64,000 nt of DNA from Welwitschia mirabilis (lineage: Eukaryota > Gnetophyta > Gnetopsida > Welwitschiales): the NCBI GenBank assembly GCA_051453625.1, contig JBOZIK010000001.1, positions 159,811,336-159,875,335 of the forward strand, in the 5' to 3' direction. The position numbers and the translations under genes were made by a program. The notes under the pieces were generated by a model. It did not search any database. It worked only from the letters and a program-made list of their open reading frames with translations, and was not told the DNA's origin. Positions 10,061-21,984 of this stretch are shown here, piece after piece. Position 1 is the first letter of the stretch. Each line of letters begins with the position of its first letter.

Positions 10061-10700
10061 AGAGGCCAAGGATTATAGACAGAATAGCCTTTTCAAGATC
10101 TAGAAGGAGCCATGGGCTTAGTTTTCATCTATGAAGATTTTAATGCTACAATCCTAAAATAGTTTCGCAGCCAGTAGAGATCTTACATCAGCATAGTGAA
10201 AATAATACCTTGGAAAGCAATAACAATTTGTGGAATAGATACTTACAGGATAATATTATAAATTGAATGGACCAAGGCCAACAACTTTTTGAAGGGCAAG
10301 CAACCATGAACCTCATTATGTGCAATGGCTTAAATAAGCTTCTAGGGTTAGAATTTTTTACATTCATAAGAGATTAAGGTAATCTTTGTACTGACAATTT
10401 GGTATTCAATCCTAAGATAGGGGATGTATTACTAGAGTTCTCACATTAGAATTTGAGATTTAAGGATATTTGAAAAATTCCTAAGAAGAAGTAAACATTT
10501 TTATCCAAGCGTGTCTTTAAAAATGAAAGATCAATTTCAAACGAAAGCACTTAATATTAGGAATGCAAAAGAAAGTAGTTTTGATTTAACATAGATGTTA
10601 GTAGATATAGCCATCATAGTTACTGTAGCTGAAAAACACAACTACATAAAGCAATGGTTTGCTGAAGATTGTAGACAACCCCATTAGAACGTCAATTTTG
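10061..10700 (+). pseudogene. LINE ORF2 endonuclease, C-terminal half
   Basis: The LINE resumes with VFIYEDFNAT near 10,115-10,145, the position of the endonuclease G-D-F-N motif; here Gly has become Glu. Near 10,318-10,410 comes MCNGLNKLLGLEFFTFIRD followed by a stop and NLCTDNLVFNP, corresponding to the family stretch T-F-x-x-...-S-x-L-D-(F/Y)-(V/I). WFAEDCRQ near 10,650 marks the linker to the polymerase. The domain cuts the target site; here it is broken by several stops. Confidence 0.8.
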
Positions 10701-10974
10701 CTAACAAGATACAAAAGGACGCCTCACTCAAAAGATCTAAAAGTCTAATTAGAAACAAGAAAAGAATCTTTATCAAATAACAATGAGGAATACTTATCTA
10801 TAAAATAAATAAGGATCCACAAAACTTTTCTAAGCCACTTAAACATACAACATCAACTAATTTAGATTTCATTTTTCAAAAATTTCAAAAATTCACAATT
10901 TCTATAATGTGTTTTCCAAAGAATACAAAGAATGACATGCATTAGAACTACAAAACATTTTATAACTTTTAGAA

Positions 10975-11910
10975 GAGGAAGTGATTAAAGGTGTCAATAG
11001 ATTAGCAATTGCAAAAGCTTCAAATGTAGATGCCCTATATGTAGAATTATTAAAATAGGAAAGAGCTGCCGTTCATAAGGAAATTTGCAGGTTGATAAAT
11101 GAGGGTGTTTCATCTCACCTAAACCAAAGACAATAGATTAGTATAGCTATGCTTTTATATAAGAAGGGAGATAGCACCAATCTAAATAATTAAAGGAAGA
11201 TTACAATTAGCATTGTTTTCACCAAAGCATGGGGTACACTCCTTGAAAAGAAAATTAGCATACGAGCATAGAAATACCACTTAAACAACTTTGTTACAAG
11301 CAGGTTTTAGATAATGTCATTCAACTATTACTTATCATATCACTTTTAGATATTACACAGAGTTGACACAAAGGCCAAATAAAAAGCTTTTTGTCCATTT
11401 TGTGGAATTTTCCATTAGGAAGAAAATTTAGCATTACTTATGTCTCACATGATGTTATTATAGCTAGTCATATACTTTGCCAAAAGGAAATCATTGAAAT
11501 TAGAGACAATAAATCTAATGACGTTATAAGGTTTTTTAGTAATAATGGAGTAAAAGAAGGTTGGCCCTTATCCCCAAGTTTCTTTAAAATATTTATTGAT
11601 GAGCTAGGATATAGGCTAAATCATTCTTTCTACCATTATAAGTGATTTTTCTATTAACTTATTTTTATATGCAGAGGATTCTACATTGCTCTCAACTTTA
11701 GGGTTGGTATGCATAATTTGCTTTAGAGTCTAGAAAGTTTTTGAATCTTTTAGGGCTATAAGTCAATGTTGAGAAGAGAAATATTATGGCTTTGAGCATA
11801 AGGAATTTCGCTATAAATTTAAAATTAATAATTACAAGGTTGAATTAATTAACTCCACTATATATTTAGGTCTTTAGTGGACCAAATAGTTACAAGTGGG
11901 ATAAGTTTAT
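10975..11910 (+). pseudogene. LINE ORF2 reverse transcriptase
   Basis: Ordered RT blocks are visible. They are VNRLAIAKASNVDALYVELL (10,993-11,053, the K-A-x-G-x-D-G-I region), LYKKGDSTNLNN (11,155-11,190, the Y-K-K-G-D motif), QAGFR (11,299), NNGVKEGWPLSPSFFKIFI (11,540-11,598, the G-V-x-Q-G-x-x-L-S-P motif) and FLYAEDSTLLS (11,665-11,697). The last should be the catalytic F-x-Y-A-D-D box, with the first Asp changed to Glu. VNVEKRNIMAL near 11,763 is the following thumb element. The frame is cut at 11,910 by Gypsy-1 just after YLGL-like residues and resumes at 62,665. Confidence 0.88.
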
Positions 11911-13109
11911 TGGTAACATGTAAAATTTAACATTTAGATCAAATATGTCAGGCCAATTTAGCTTAAGTAAAGATATTAAATTAATTGTTTTATCATAAAA
12001 AGATGTCTTTTGTTACTTTTAATATCATTTGTATAGTTACGCATTTCCCCATGATGGTTTCAAGTATTATGTTGTATTTTGGAGTGCAAGTTGGTAGATG
12101 AAAGCATTCTAGTAGAAAATGCTAGTGTTGCTATCTTGATCATCGGTGTCATTGATCTCTTGGAGCAAAACATCCTCAACATTAAGTTCTAGAGTCATCT
12201 TGGGAAAACGACCAGTTTCTAGCTATTGAATTAGATAGTTATAAAAGTAAAGTCAACCAAAATGTGTTGCCATAAAAGTGTCAAATTCTCACTTGTAAAA
12301 CCCTAAATGGAAATCCTAATTAAGAAACCCTAATCCTATTTTCACTTATAAAAGGATCAAATGCTCTCATTTGCAACATTAAAGCATTATATTCCTTAGA
12401 GCATTGGATCTTCACTATGTCTTTCTAAGCTCCCCATTTAGAGTAAGGTAGATTTAAGGCTAACTTGATCACTCCATATCAGCTTTACCTTTCTTTTTTT
12501 AATGTATTGCAATTCCCGTTAATAAAATAGAAGTAGATCTGCCTTTTGACTTTGAGTTGTAGTTAACATTGTACTTTTAATACTTGAATGAGATTACATG
12601 TTTGTTAAGTGTTCTTATTTTCTAAGTGATTCTCTTTTGCTCACATTTTGGTTTATAGCTCGTCTTACTTGATGGTATTTGGGCTTTTTTTTTTTTTTTC
12701 CTACTATTCCTACATGAATTAGGCTATGAAAGACCAAAGTGACTAAGAGATTCACCACTACTACTCATGTGGTGAATGAGATTATGTTACCATGATCTGA
12801 GTCATCACAACTTGGTAATTTTAAGGTTTATTCAAAAATTCACATTATATTGTTAAAGCGAAAACTTTGTTGTTAGAAGATTTAGGTTAGTCCTTAGAAG
12901 TTAGTTTGCTTCCATACCTTTTCCATTAAAAATCTTTCCTCACAAATCTTAATTTACATTTTGTTTTGAATATTTTGCAAGTTTAAAGAAGTTTGGTGTT
13001 CCTATTGTTCTAATTTTCTACCTCAATTTATTCTTGTGGATTGAACAAAAGGAGGACTTTTCTACAACATGAGTCTTAGTTAATTTTTGTAAAATTTGGC
13101 CTTGAGTAG
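11911..13109 (+). repeat. Gypsy-1 5' LTR
   Basis: It begins TGGTAACATG and aligns with 61,130-62,664 through many shared blocks, such as AATTTAGCTTAAGT, GCATTTCCCCATGATG and AAACCCTAA near the promoter. It ends just before a Gypsy PBS. Compared with the 3' copy it lacks about 200 bp at about 12,155-12,168. The two copies differ at many sites, indicating an old insertion. Confidence 0.85.
12347..12355 (+). promoter_or_regulatory. Gypsy-1 LTR TATA box
   Basis: TATAAAAGG sits in the 5' LTR in a context conserved in the 3' LTR (TATAAAAAGG near 61,918). Its conservation between copies supports a promoter role for element transcription. Activity today is not implied. Confidence 0.6.
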
Positions 13110-13117
13110 ATTTTTTT

Positions 13118-13134
13118 TGGTTGTTATCGGGGAT
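13118..13134 (+). other. Gypsy-1 primer-binding site, decayed
   Basis: TGGTTGTTATCGGGGAT follows a T-run after the 5' LTR. It matches the plant Gypsy PBS form TGGCGCCGTTGCCGGGGA with several transitions, as methylated CpG decay would give. Confidence 0.7.
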
Positions 13135-13855
13135 AATAGGATGATAGCTTCATAGTGGTCATACAATCATTTTTTTCTTGCATTTTATTTTAGTTTTTAG
13201 TTATATGCACCTCTAATGGTTGGTACTGGTCCTTTCTAGTGTTACACAAAATGCTCCTACTTCCTTTTTTTGTATTTCATTACATTTCTATACTTTCTAG
13301 TTGTAGGTACTCGATCCTTCTAGTTATACCCGAACTAGTTTATTTTTCTAACTTCTATTAAGTTTTCATCAAGTTTATTGCTCTAACCTAAATACATTGT
13401 CATACCCATCCTTTTGATTACAAGTCTATTGAATTTTCTATAGGTATATGATCCAAATGAAGAATGAAAATTGTTGATGACAAAATCTCATAAGAACTCC
13501 CTTTTGTTTTTTTCCTTCTTGCATTTAGTAGTTAGTTTCATATTTTCTATATGTTCTTGCTTTTACTTAAATTATTTTCAAAAAGGGAAAAAAATATTTA
13601 GGATTTTTTTATAGGTTTTGTTTTTTATATTATTGTTTATTCTCTGCACTTCATAACCTAAACCATTTTGCATTGTAATAACAATAACTCTATCCTCTTC
13701 TTGAATTGTAAATCCTTGGACAACCAGTGCCATCAACTTTCCTACAAGTTTTGCTTTGTAACTTTATTTATGGCCTCTATTCTTTGTCTGAAACCAATTC
13801 CGCTCTTCGGCTTCCTTTGAAACCTGTTTTTTTGCATGCATTAGATGTGAAATGA
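13135..13855 (+). other. Gypsy-1 leader, no coding recognised
   Basis: T-rich sequence between the PBS and the first gag homology. This is the expected untranslated leader. I see no open frame of note. Confidence 0.5.
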
Positions 13856-13859
13856 TCAA

Positions 13860-15663
13860 GAAGGATTAGTTAAAATCCTGCTTAGTGAAATCACGGATCC
13901 TAGCACCAATAATAATAATGATCAAAGACCTCCTTCTAGAAATCAATATCATGAAGAGTCACATGAAGAACAATAACCACAAAGACCCAATCTAAATGCA
14001 CAACTTTCTTTTTAAAACATTCATTATAATAACATACTTTTCTCAAATGAAGGGTTACTAGAAAATTGACCAACCCATTTCTAAACCAACAATCAATCTA
14101 AAACCCTAGTTAATACATGTCCCAAAACTAGTTAAATTTCCCTTGACAACCCTCCCCTAGGTAAAATTTTAAAGATTACTTTGAGCCACAATGCTTAAGA
14201 ATACCATCCTACATAATCCAACCCTCGATAGCATGTAGGCTATATTTTAAGCCATTCATTATTTAATTCCTTTCACATTTTCATGGCTTGGAATCAAAAG
14301 ACCCATATTTACACTTAAAGGAATTTGAATCACGTTATCCACCATACCCCAATTTCCCAACACCATAGATGCTCGTAGATTAATCCTTTTCTCCTTAAAA
14401 GAAAAACCAAAAGCCTAGTTATACACCTTAAAAGTTCTCTCCATGAGGACTTGGGCCAACCTAAATAAGTACTTCATTTCATAATTTTTTTTTCAAACTA
14501 TAAGACTAATGCCCTAAGGTAAGAGATTATGAATTACCAACAAAAAGAACATGAAACTTTCTCATAGATATTAGAAAGGTTTAAGGATCTATTACAAAAA
14601 TGCCCTCAATATGGATTTCAACTAGGTGCATTATTAGATTTTTCCACATAGTATTATCATCAAATAATAGGTAGTTGGTCGAAATGATGAGTAGGAATAG
14701 TTTTCTAAATTTTGCATTAGATGAAGTTTGTTTAGAATCTAAGCTGAAAGCTCTAAGAATTGGAAAAAACCTATTAAACCATTCAGATCCCAATATTCAG
14801 TTAGGTCAATAAGTGTTTTTAGAGTAACTGATAACTTTGATGTTAGTAACCAAATAGATGAGCTTTTTAGAAGAGTAGAATCTCTCACTTCCTCATTAAA
14901 ACCCTAACCTCTAGACCCAAGTATTTGATATATTATATAGTATGCCATAAAAAAGTTGAGTGTCCTTACATATCCTTTTTCCAAAACATAGTTAATGAAC
15001 AAGTTAATGTAGTAAGACACAATTGGCAAAATCATAAAAATGACATGTACTCAAATACTTATGACCCTTGATGAAGGAATTGTCTAAACATTTTTTAGAA
15101 ATAGGGTAATACTAACAATCAAGTTCATATAAATTAGCCTAAAAGTCCCATTCCGTCATTTTTCTACCCTTATCCCTCATTTTCAAATCAATACCATTCA
15201 TCCCAAAATCCCTTATCAAACCATCAATCTTATTCATTAGAGGATACATTTAAAAAGTTCATAGAATTACAAATGTAAACAAATAAAAAACATAAACAAA
15301 ATATCCTATAACTTCAACAAACCATCATTTACATTCTCTCTTCTTTAAACTATGAAGAGCGTAGTAAAGTTTTAATAAGCCTAGAATAGAATCCAAGAAG
15401 AACTACAGTTGTAGAAGGAATAGAGCCTAATCACACTGAAGAAACCAACGCTATCCATATTAGGAGTAGAAAAGAGATAAACTAAGGACCAGAGAAAACC
15501 CAAACTAATGAGGATACAACACCCATGAGGAATAATAATAAAATTGAAATAGTTGAGAAATTAAAAAACTGACATCCATTTATTGAAAGCCTCTATCATT
15601 TATGTAACAACTTAAAAAGGAGAACATTCTGAAGAAATAAGTAGAGATCCTAGAGAGATTTCC
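13860..15663 (+). pseudogene. Gypsy-1 gag, interrupted by Copia-2
   Basis: Athila/Tat-type Gag is recognised from FHGLESKDPYLHLKEF (14,278-14,325), RFKDLLQKCPQYGFQLG (14,577-14,627), DMYSNTYDP near 15,042 and AIHIRSRKEIN near 15,451-15,483. The last is the A-I-x-L-R-S-G-K segment that precedes protease in this group. Many stops and shifts are present. Gag forms the particle. The frame stops at 15,663, where the Copia-2 LTR begins, within the stretch EILERF. Its continuation with KINIPLLEAIKQVPLYAKF is found at 26,640-26,700, on the far side of Copia-2. Confidence 0.88.
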
Positions 15664-17266
15664 CGAGGATAACTAAACTCAAAGGGGAGGGGTGAATGAG
15701 GTTCACCAAAAAATACATTTCACCAAAAATAAATTAAAAGTGTATAATGAACACCTTATCTAGATAACATTGTTCCCCAACCTGATCATGTCCACACATA
15801 GAGGGTCGCTTCCTATCATATCTCNNNNNNNNNNNNNNNNNNNNNNNNNNNNNNNNNNNTGAACTACTAATCTTACATACAATATGAGGTGCTCTTTAAG
15901 GCAACACTCTCTTCCCCTTAGGGATAATTAACAACACAATACAAAATGATTCTCAGAAGCACTAACACAATTTGAGATGCTCCTTGTAACATAGCACTCT
16001 CTTCTCCCTAGGGATAATCAATAACACAATACAAAAATAGTCTCACAAGAACAAACACAATGTGAGATGCTCCTTGCAAGGTAGCACTATCTTCCCCTCG
16101 AGGATATCCAATAATATAATAACATACTGTACTCACAAGCACTCACAAAAGCACACCTATATAAGGATTACCTAATAATATGAAATCTTAGTAAATGATC
16201 CTTAGGATTGATAATAGAAAAAATATACTATAATAGGAGTATTTAAAAATATAATAGTACAAAAATTTAGATCTAACAAATAATGATAACAAATGAATTA
16301 ACAAGTCTGAGAATGATGTGTCTTTGAAGAAGTGCTTGAGTTCTTTCTTATTGTCATCACCTATAAGTGTCAAAGATTGATGTAACATTATAGGATCTAA
16401 TGAACAGATGATATAATCACTTGATATTCCCTTGCAAATGATAGATTGATGCATCGTGAAATAGATCCAATCACCAGTGTATTCACGCATTCATATGTAT
16501 GTGCATAGATCTGTTTGTTAACTTGTGTCTTTATATCTTTTGATGAGTATGTAGCTATTTAACTTAGAAGATAGATGTTTTAACTTTATAACCATTGTAT
16601 AATAAATAGAAATGTCTCAACATTGGGTGTACAACATTTATTTTATTTTCCATGAACTTTTTGTATAAACGTCTTTAAGGAAGTAGACATCTTTTATTAG
16701 TCAGATGTCTTTAACATGGGATATGTCTTCAATTAGAGTGCTTAGAAAATGATAAACCTTGAACTGTAGAATCTCTGACCCTTAGTAACCATAAATTCAT
16801 AATGCAAAAACTGATTGCTTTCCTAGAATGTAAATAATTCACCAAAGTACAAATTATGCCTATTACCTCTTTCAGTTCAGTATAGACGTCTTTAACTATG
16901 TAGACATCTTTTCATTTGTGTCAAATACTTGCTTCAGTATAGTCATCTTGTTGAGATAGTCATCTCTTACTCGTCATTGAGAAATTGGTTCAACATATAT
17001 GTCTTTGATGTTGTAGATGTCTTTCTCATAAATGTATTCAAATGTGTAAATGTCTTCCCCATAGACATCTTCAATTTTGTAGATCTTTTTAATTAGTTAT
17101 GATTTGGTATTTTGAATTCTAAGCTAAACATTTTGCAAGATTTGAGCTTTGAGGTCTAACATGGACTTATGCTTTTCATGATTTGGTTTTCTCCATATTA
17201 ACCTGTCTACATGATAGCATAATATGTTTGACCTGTGAAATCATTAAAACTAGATTTTTACTAATA
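15664..17266 (-). repeat. Copia-2 3' LTR (35-N gap at 15,825-15,859)
   Basis: It aligns throughout with 25,019-26,617, sharing for example TAATGAACACCTTAT, GGGATAATCAATA-type repeats and several GTAGACATCTT-like motifs. On the minus strand it begins TATTAGTAAAAATC, decayed from TGTTGGAAAAATCC in the partner. Three short imperfect repeats of a CTCACAAGCACTAACA...GCTCCTTGCAAGG unit occur near 15,880-16,150, and also in the partner. A 100-codon minus-strand open frame within it (16,188-16,490) has no retroelement homology and is probably chance. Confidence 0.88.
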
Positions 17267-17270
17267 ATAT

Positions 17271-17281
17271 CCCCCTTTTTA
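17271..17281 (-). other. Copia-2 polypurine tract
   Basis: The minus strand reads AAAAAGGGGG a few bases before the 3' LTR, the expected primer site for second-strand synthesis. Confidence 0.6.
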
Positions 17282-17699
17282 ATGGTTTTTAAAACTTGAT
17301 AAATCTTGTTAGTGCAATCACATTTAATCAACTAAATTGAGATGTTTAAATTCGAGAGAAAAAAAACACATAATCATGCTTATCAATAGTATTGGAAAAA
17401 TAATAATTAACCACATAAATAGACATGCAGAGTAGTGATCAAGAAAGGCACATAAGACTTAGTTATTTTCGTTCAAGAAAAGTAAGAACTGGTCATGTAA
17501 ATTATGCCAATGATAGTGTGTCAATAATGAATAATATCAAAGTATATCGTTTTAACAGTGTACCAAAAACAAATAATATTAGAACATAAAATGTGTTGAT
17601 AATAGAAGAAATAACAATAGTGTACTAACAATGGTAAAAATGTTAGAGCATAATGTGTGGCAATAATTAATAGTGATCATCAATCAAAAGTGATGTTAC

Positions 17700-19481
17700 T
17701 CAGGACGTCTAATTCATCAACTCATGATCAAGTCCTCTATGCCCATATGGGATGTGTCCATGATAAAACTGATTTACCCTTGCTTCTCCTCTTTTTAGAT
17801 GGTATATAAAAATAAGCTAGTCACTAAGTGCAGAGTCACTAGTGTGCTCTGTGCCTTCTCCTCTATTATTACTATCATCATTACTATCCAATGTGGTGAA
17901 TGTCTAGATGGTATAGGATGGGAAGATATGGGTTGAGGTGTGTGATGCTTCTTAGATGGCTGCTAAGATGTCTTACTAGAGCCCTCATAGTATGTCTCCT
18001 TCTTAATGAGTATGTTTAAGAAGTGATGGAAGTCCCAAAGAAGCTGGTGGTGGCAGTCTCAGCAAAGAATGATAGTGGTGTTATGCAAGCAGTGGAACAG
18101 AAAAGGGCTTGTGTAAGATGGTGATGAAGATGGCATGTGAGGTGGTGATGAGGGAAGAGGAGGTGATGGTAGTTATGTAGAATGATGAACGACTAGTTTC
18201 GATGTGGCCTATGAAAGATGAAGGGCTAAATATCTGAAGTTTGAAACTTTGCCTGCTGCTCCCTTTGCAATAGTCCTAGAGCCTAGTGCTCCTCCAAGCC
18301 TGTGCTTGTGTAGGAGCTTGATAATCCTCCTATACCTATGCCTCCTGTCATATAGACTTTAAAGAATTTCTATATGTTACTTGTTCTGAGTCACTACCCT
18401 ATAAAACTAGAGGTACCTCAGCCTCTAATTCATCCTTTGAATCTATCCAAGCGATAGTCCCCATGGATTTTCAACTACCTATAGGTGCTTCTCCTTCACT
18501 GGATGTGGACGTTTCCTTTTTTAATCCCAATAAATTATGGTCAATCTTATCAACAATTTTTATAATTAATTTTAAACCTTTCTTAATAGATGACAAACTA
18601 TGAGATGCTATAGAGCATGATCTCTAAAACTATGATTTTGATGGTCTTCTATTTATGCCGTCACCAGGTGGCATTGGTACACATTGTTTCTCATTGAATT
18701 TTGCAAGAGGCTTCTTTGGATGAATGAGGTTCACCTATGATACTGATATATCAACACTACTAATAACTAAGTTAATTAAATAAGGGTGACCTAAAGTGTG
18801 ACCCTTCTGTAACAATCTAATAATATTCATATATAGAATAAATCCCAAATCAATCTTTAAGTCTATGAGAAGATAAAAAACAAGGAAATCTACATGGAAT
18901 TGCAGTAACTGTAGCTACCACCCCTAAAAAGAATGTTATATAAAGTGATAAAGCTTAATATAGATGCATTTGAACCATATGCTTATGTTTTATGATTTCA
19001 TAAAAGTTCATTTTAGAGCACCCAAATAGAATATTACTCACAGGGATAGACTGTGAAGTGAATATATCTTTAAATGAATGGACATAAACGTATAGAAGCT
19101 TGAAATCATTAATTACAAGAATATAATTTACAAAACTAGAAGTAAGATATAATGAAGTACCTCAAGCTTGTATTTGAAATGACCTAATGCTATTATCAAG
19201 CTCATGGATGTTGGCATAAAATTCTCTGACGATTAGGTTTAAAATACCTTGATTTAATTATATAATCATATTTCATCCAACACATGAGAATATGCAAGAA
19301 ACTAATCCTTTCTTCATTTCTAAAAGCCAAGTGTCCTTTCTGTAGTAATTGAGCTTCTTGTCCATGTTTTGAACCATTTTACAATTGCCTCATGGTAGAA
19401 CTAAGGTTCATATTATGGTCTTTGTGTCTTTGTAACTAGTTCTTTATCTCTTGAGGCATCAGTGGACTTTCTTCTCACCAT
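17700..19481 (-). pseudogene. Copia-2 third ORF with VREFYAN-type (plant transposon protein) domain
   Basis: Downstream of pol and before the 3' LTR lies about 2.9 kb not explained by Copia pol. A minus-strand ATG at 19,481 starts MVRRKSTDASRDKELVTK. About 80 codons on comes VREFYANIHELDNSIRSF near 19,180-19,232. VREFYAN is the hallmark of a plant domain seen in retrotransposon third ORFs, often labelled envelope-like or putative plant transposon protein; family knowledge is from memory, not a search. The following hydrophobic and helical stretches are compatible. Toward 17,840-18,180 the frame becomes Ser/Pro/His-rich. Stops and shifts are frequent. The role of the protein is unknown, and I see no clear fusion or cleavage motif. 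Confidence 0.6.
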
Positions 19482-20224
19482 TTCTTAAAAAATATACGAT
19501 AATCTGAACTAAATTAACTGAAATGCAAAAGAATCACTAAAAATGAGCACCCGTGAGAGAAATGTCACCTATTTCTATTAGCTGTAAAGATGTCTACAAA
19601 AGCTAAGAGGTCTTTGCGGAGAAATATGAGAGAAACAATCTTAAGTAAAGCTCTGAGATGCATACCTATCAAGGAGAAAATTGAAAATGAGATATTGTGG
19701 CCCTTTGCTAATTAAAAAGGGTCAAAATCCTAGGTTTTTAGCACATTTATTATTTCCGCAATAGTTCTTAAAAGACATCTACTTGATGAAAGATTTTTAC
19801 AATGACAAAAGTAGACATCTACTTTATGAAAGAGATCTATTGTTGAAAATTTTACAAGCCATTTTACATACTATAGAGACTCCTACCTATTTAAAAATGT
19901 TTATTTCAAAATATTAAAAAAGTGTACCTGAACTTCAAAGATGTTTAGAAATTTAAAGACATTTGCTTGATAGATGTCTACAGATCTGAAGACGTCTTCC
20001 TGATAGACATCTATAAAGCTAAAGATGTCTATTCTTAAAAATCTAGAAACTCCAAAATTTGCTTTGACTAATATCAAGATAAAAATATCACTTCAAAAAA
20101 GTGAAGTAACATGCATAGAATTTAAATTTTTTAGCATCTAACTATGATTTCAACTCATAAGATATCATAAAGTGAAGTTGAGATTTGAATTACATTACCT
20201 GATGACTTACTTGATTGGGTAAGG

Positions 20225-20900
20225 CCCAATCCCCAAGTTCCTACAGAATTCGATAAACCTTTTACTACTTAGTATTTTTGTGAAGACATTTGAAGTTGAT
20301 TATCGGTACTGATGTATTGCATCATAATGTTCTTGTTTTGGATGTGCTCTCTAAGAAAGTGATGTCTAATCTTGATGTGGTTGATTCTTGAATGTTGTAC
20401 TGGGATTTTAAGATATTGATGGCACTTTTGGTATTATACTAGATAGGAATACTTTCTAAGGAGAGTCCAAAATCTTTCAAAATTTGCTTTACCCAAAGTA
20501 GTTATGCACAAAAACTCCTAACAGTAATATATTTGGCCTTAGTAGTTTAGAGAGCAATTGAATTTTTCTTTTTTCTACTCTAAGAAATCAAACATTACCC
20601 AAGAAAGAAGAAGGTTCTACTTGTACTTATTTTATCATCCTTGCATCCTACTCAATCTGCATTAAAATAGCCCACTAGATTAAGGTAGGAGTCATTTGAG
20701 TATGAAAGGCCCTAATTAATATTATCCTCTAAATAATGAAAAATTATTTTAGCAATTGTAAGATGTGATTTTCTAAGATCACTCTAATAATGAGCACAAA
20801 TTCCTACACTCAACATAATTTCAAGTCTATTAGTAGTAAGATATAATAAACTATCAATTATACCTCTGTATAGCTTTTGATCAACCTTCCTACTATTCTC
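20225..20900 (-). pseudogene. Copia-2 ribonuclease H
   Basis: Read in the minus direction: LLYLTTNRLEIMLSVGIC (20,798-20,853, the end of RT), then KSHLTIAKIIF, then a CKDDKISTSRTFFFLGN stretch near 20,590-20,645 (family D-x-K-S-T-S-G-x-x-F-F-L-G). Residues matching the T-K-H-I-x-I-R-H-H-F-L-R segment (here INHIKIRHHFLREHIQNKN) follow near 20,330-20,390. LSNSVGTWGLGL near 20,210-20,245 matches the usual C-terminus. Stops and shifts occur throughout. It ends about 3 kb before the LTR, leaving room for the third ORF. Confidence 0.82.
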
Positions 20901-21620
20901 ATCTTTGTTTAGTTTTGTGCTTTAATACAGTGGAATGTATTTGGCTTTGAAATCATGTAAACTATATTTAACTAGTAATTTTTTAGTATATTTAGTTTGG
21001 AAAATAAACATACCTTGTGTATGTTGCACAACATTTAGCACCAAGAAGTTGGTTTTCTCTCCCATGAGACTCATTTGAAATTCATCCTACATTATCTTAG
21101 CAAACTTCTTACATAATAATTCATTAGTAACTTAAAAAATAATATCACCTACATATATTTGTGCAATATTAAAATATTTACCATTTGTTTTAATAAATTA
21201 TGTAATGTCGATTAGGTGACCTAATAATTTCTCGTACCAGGCTGTAAGTACTTGTTTGAGACTATAAAAAGCCTTTTTTAATTTATACACATAGTTTGAT
21301 TTATGAGAATTTGTAAAACCTTCTGGTTGCTCAACATATACTTCTTCTCAAAAAATTCCATTTAGAAAGGCACTGTTAACATCTATTTGATAGAATTTGA
21401 ATCCCTTAACACAAGCAAAGGCTAAGAGCATTCTTATTGATTCCATATGTGCTAGTTGTGTGAAGGTCTCTTAAAAGTATATGCCTTCTTATTGATTATA
21501 TCCTTTGGCTATTAGTCTTGCTTTGTTTCTGATCACATTACCATGTTCATATATTTTCTTTTTAAAAACCCACTTTATGCCAATAACAGATCTATTGGAT
21601 GGTTTTAATGTGGATTCCTA
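20900..21620 (-). pseudogene. Copia-2 reverse transcriptase
   Basis: Between integrase and RNase H. Minus-strand remnants include SHTQLAHMESIRMLLAFACVKGF-like residues in pieces near 21,395-21,480 and an FLNGIFXEEVYVEQPEGF region near 21,300-21,370, corresponding to the Copia F-L-N-G-x-L-x-E-E-V-Y-V segment. Further pieces correspond to the region around the Y-V-D-D box near 21,130-21,180. A 13-N gap at 21,636-21,648 lies at the upstream edge. The domain is heavily mutated, and its assignment relies partly on position. Confidence 0.75.
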
Positions 21621-21984
21621 AACATCACATCTTTCNNNNNNNNNNNNNCTCTTTTTGCATTGCTAGCATCTAATGTTTATCACTCTCAGCTTCACTAAAT
21701 GTTTTCTGTTCAACCTATGAAATATGAGCTACAATCCATTAAAAATATTTAGTACGACCTTTAGTTTGAACACCACCATAAGGAGTACCTATTATGTTGC
21801 TGGATCATATTTGAAGGATTTTCTTTGTTTGTATCTTCTTATTTCTCTTCCTTCCTATTAGATTAATCTTGAAGATCGCTAGGTGATTGATCAATCTGTA
21901 TAAGAATATAATCTTCTTGTACATAGATAGAAGTTGAATCAACATCACTTATTTTAACATTTATGGTTTCTTTTACTACATAAG

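Noticed and set aside
15880-16150. CRISPR-like array from regularly recurring CTCACAAGCACTAACA units
   Set aside because: Only about three imperfect units, also present in the other LTR; ordinary LTR subrepeats of a plant element.
16188-16490. 100-codon minus-strand frame
   Set aside because: Lies wholly in the Copia-2 LTR and is not conserved as an open frame in the other LTR.
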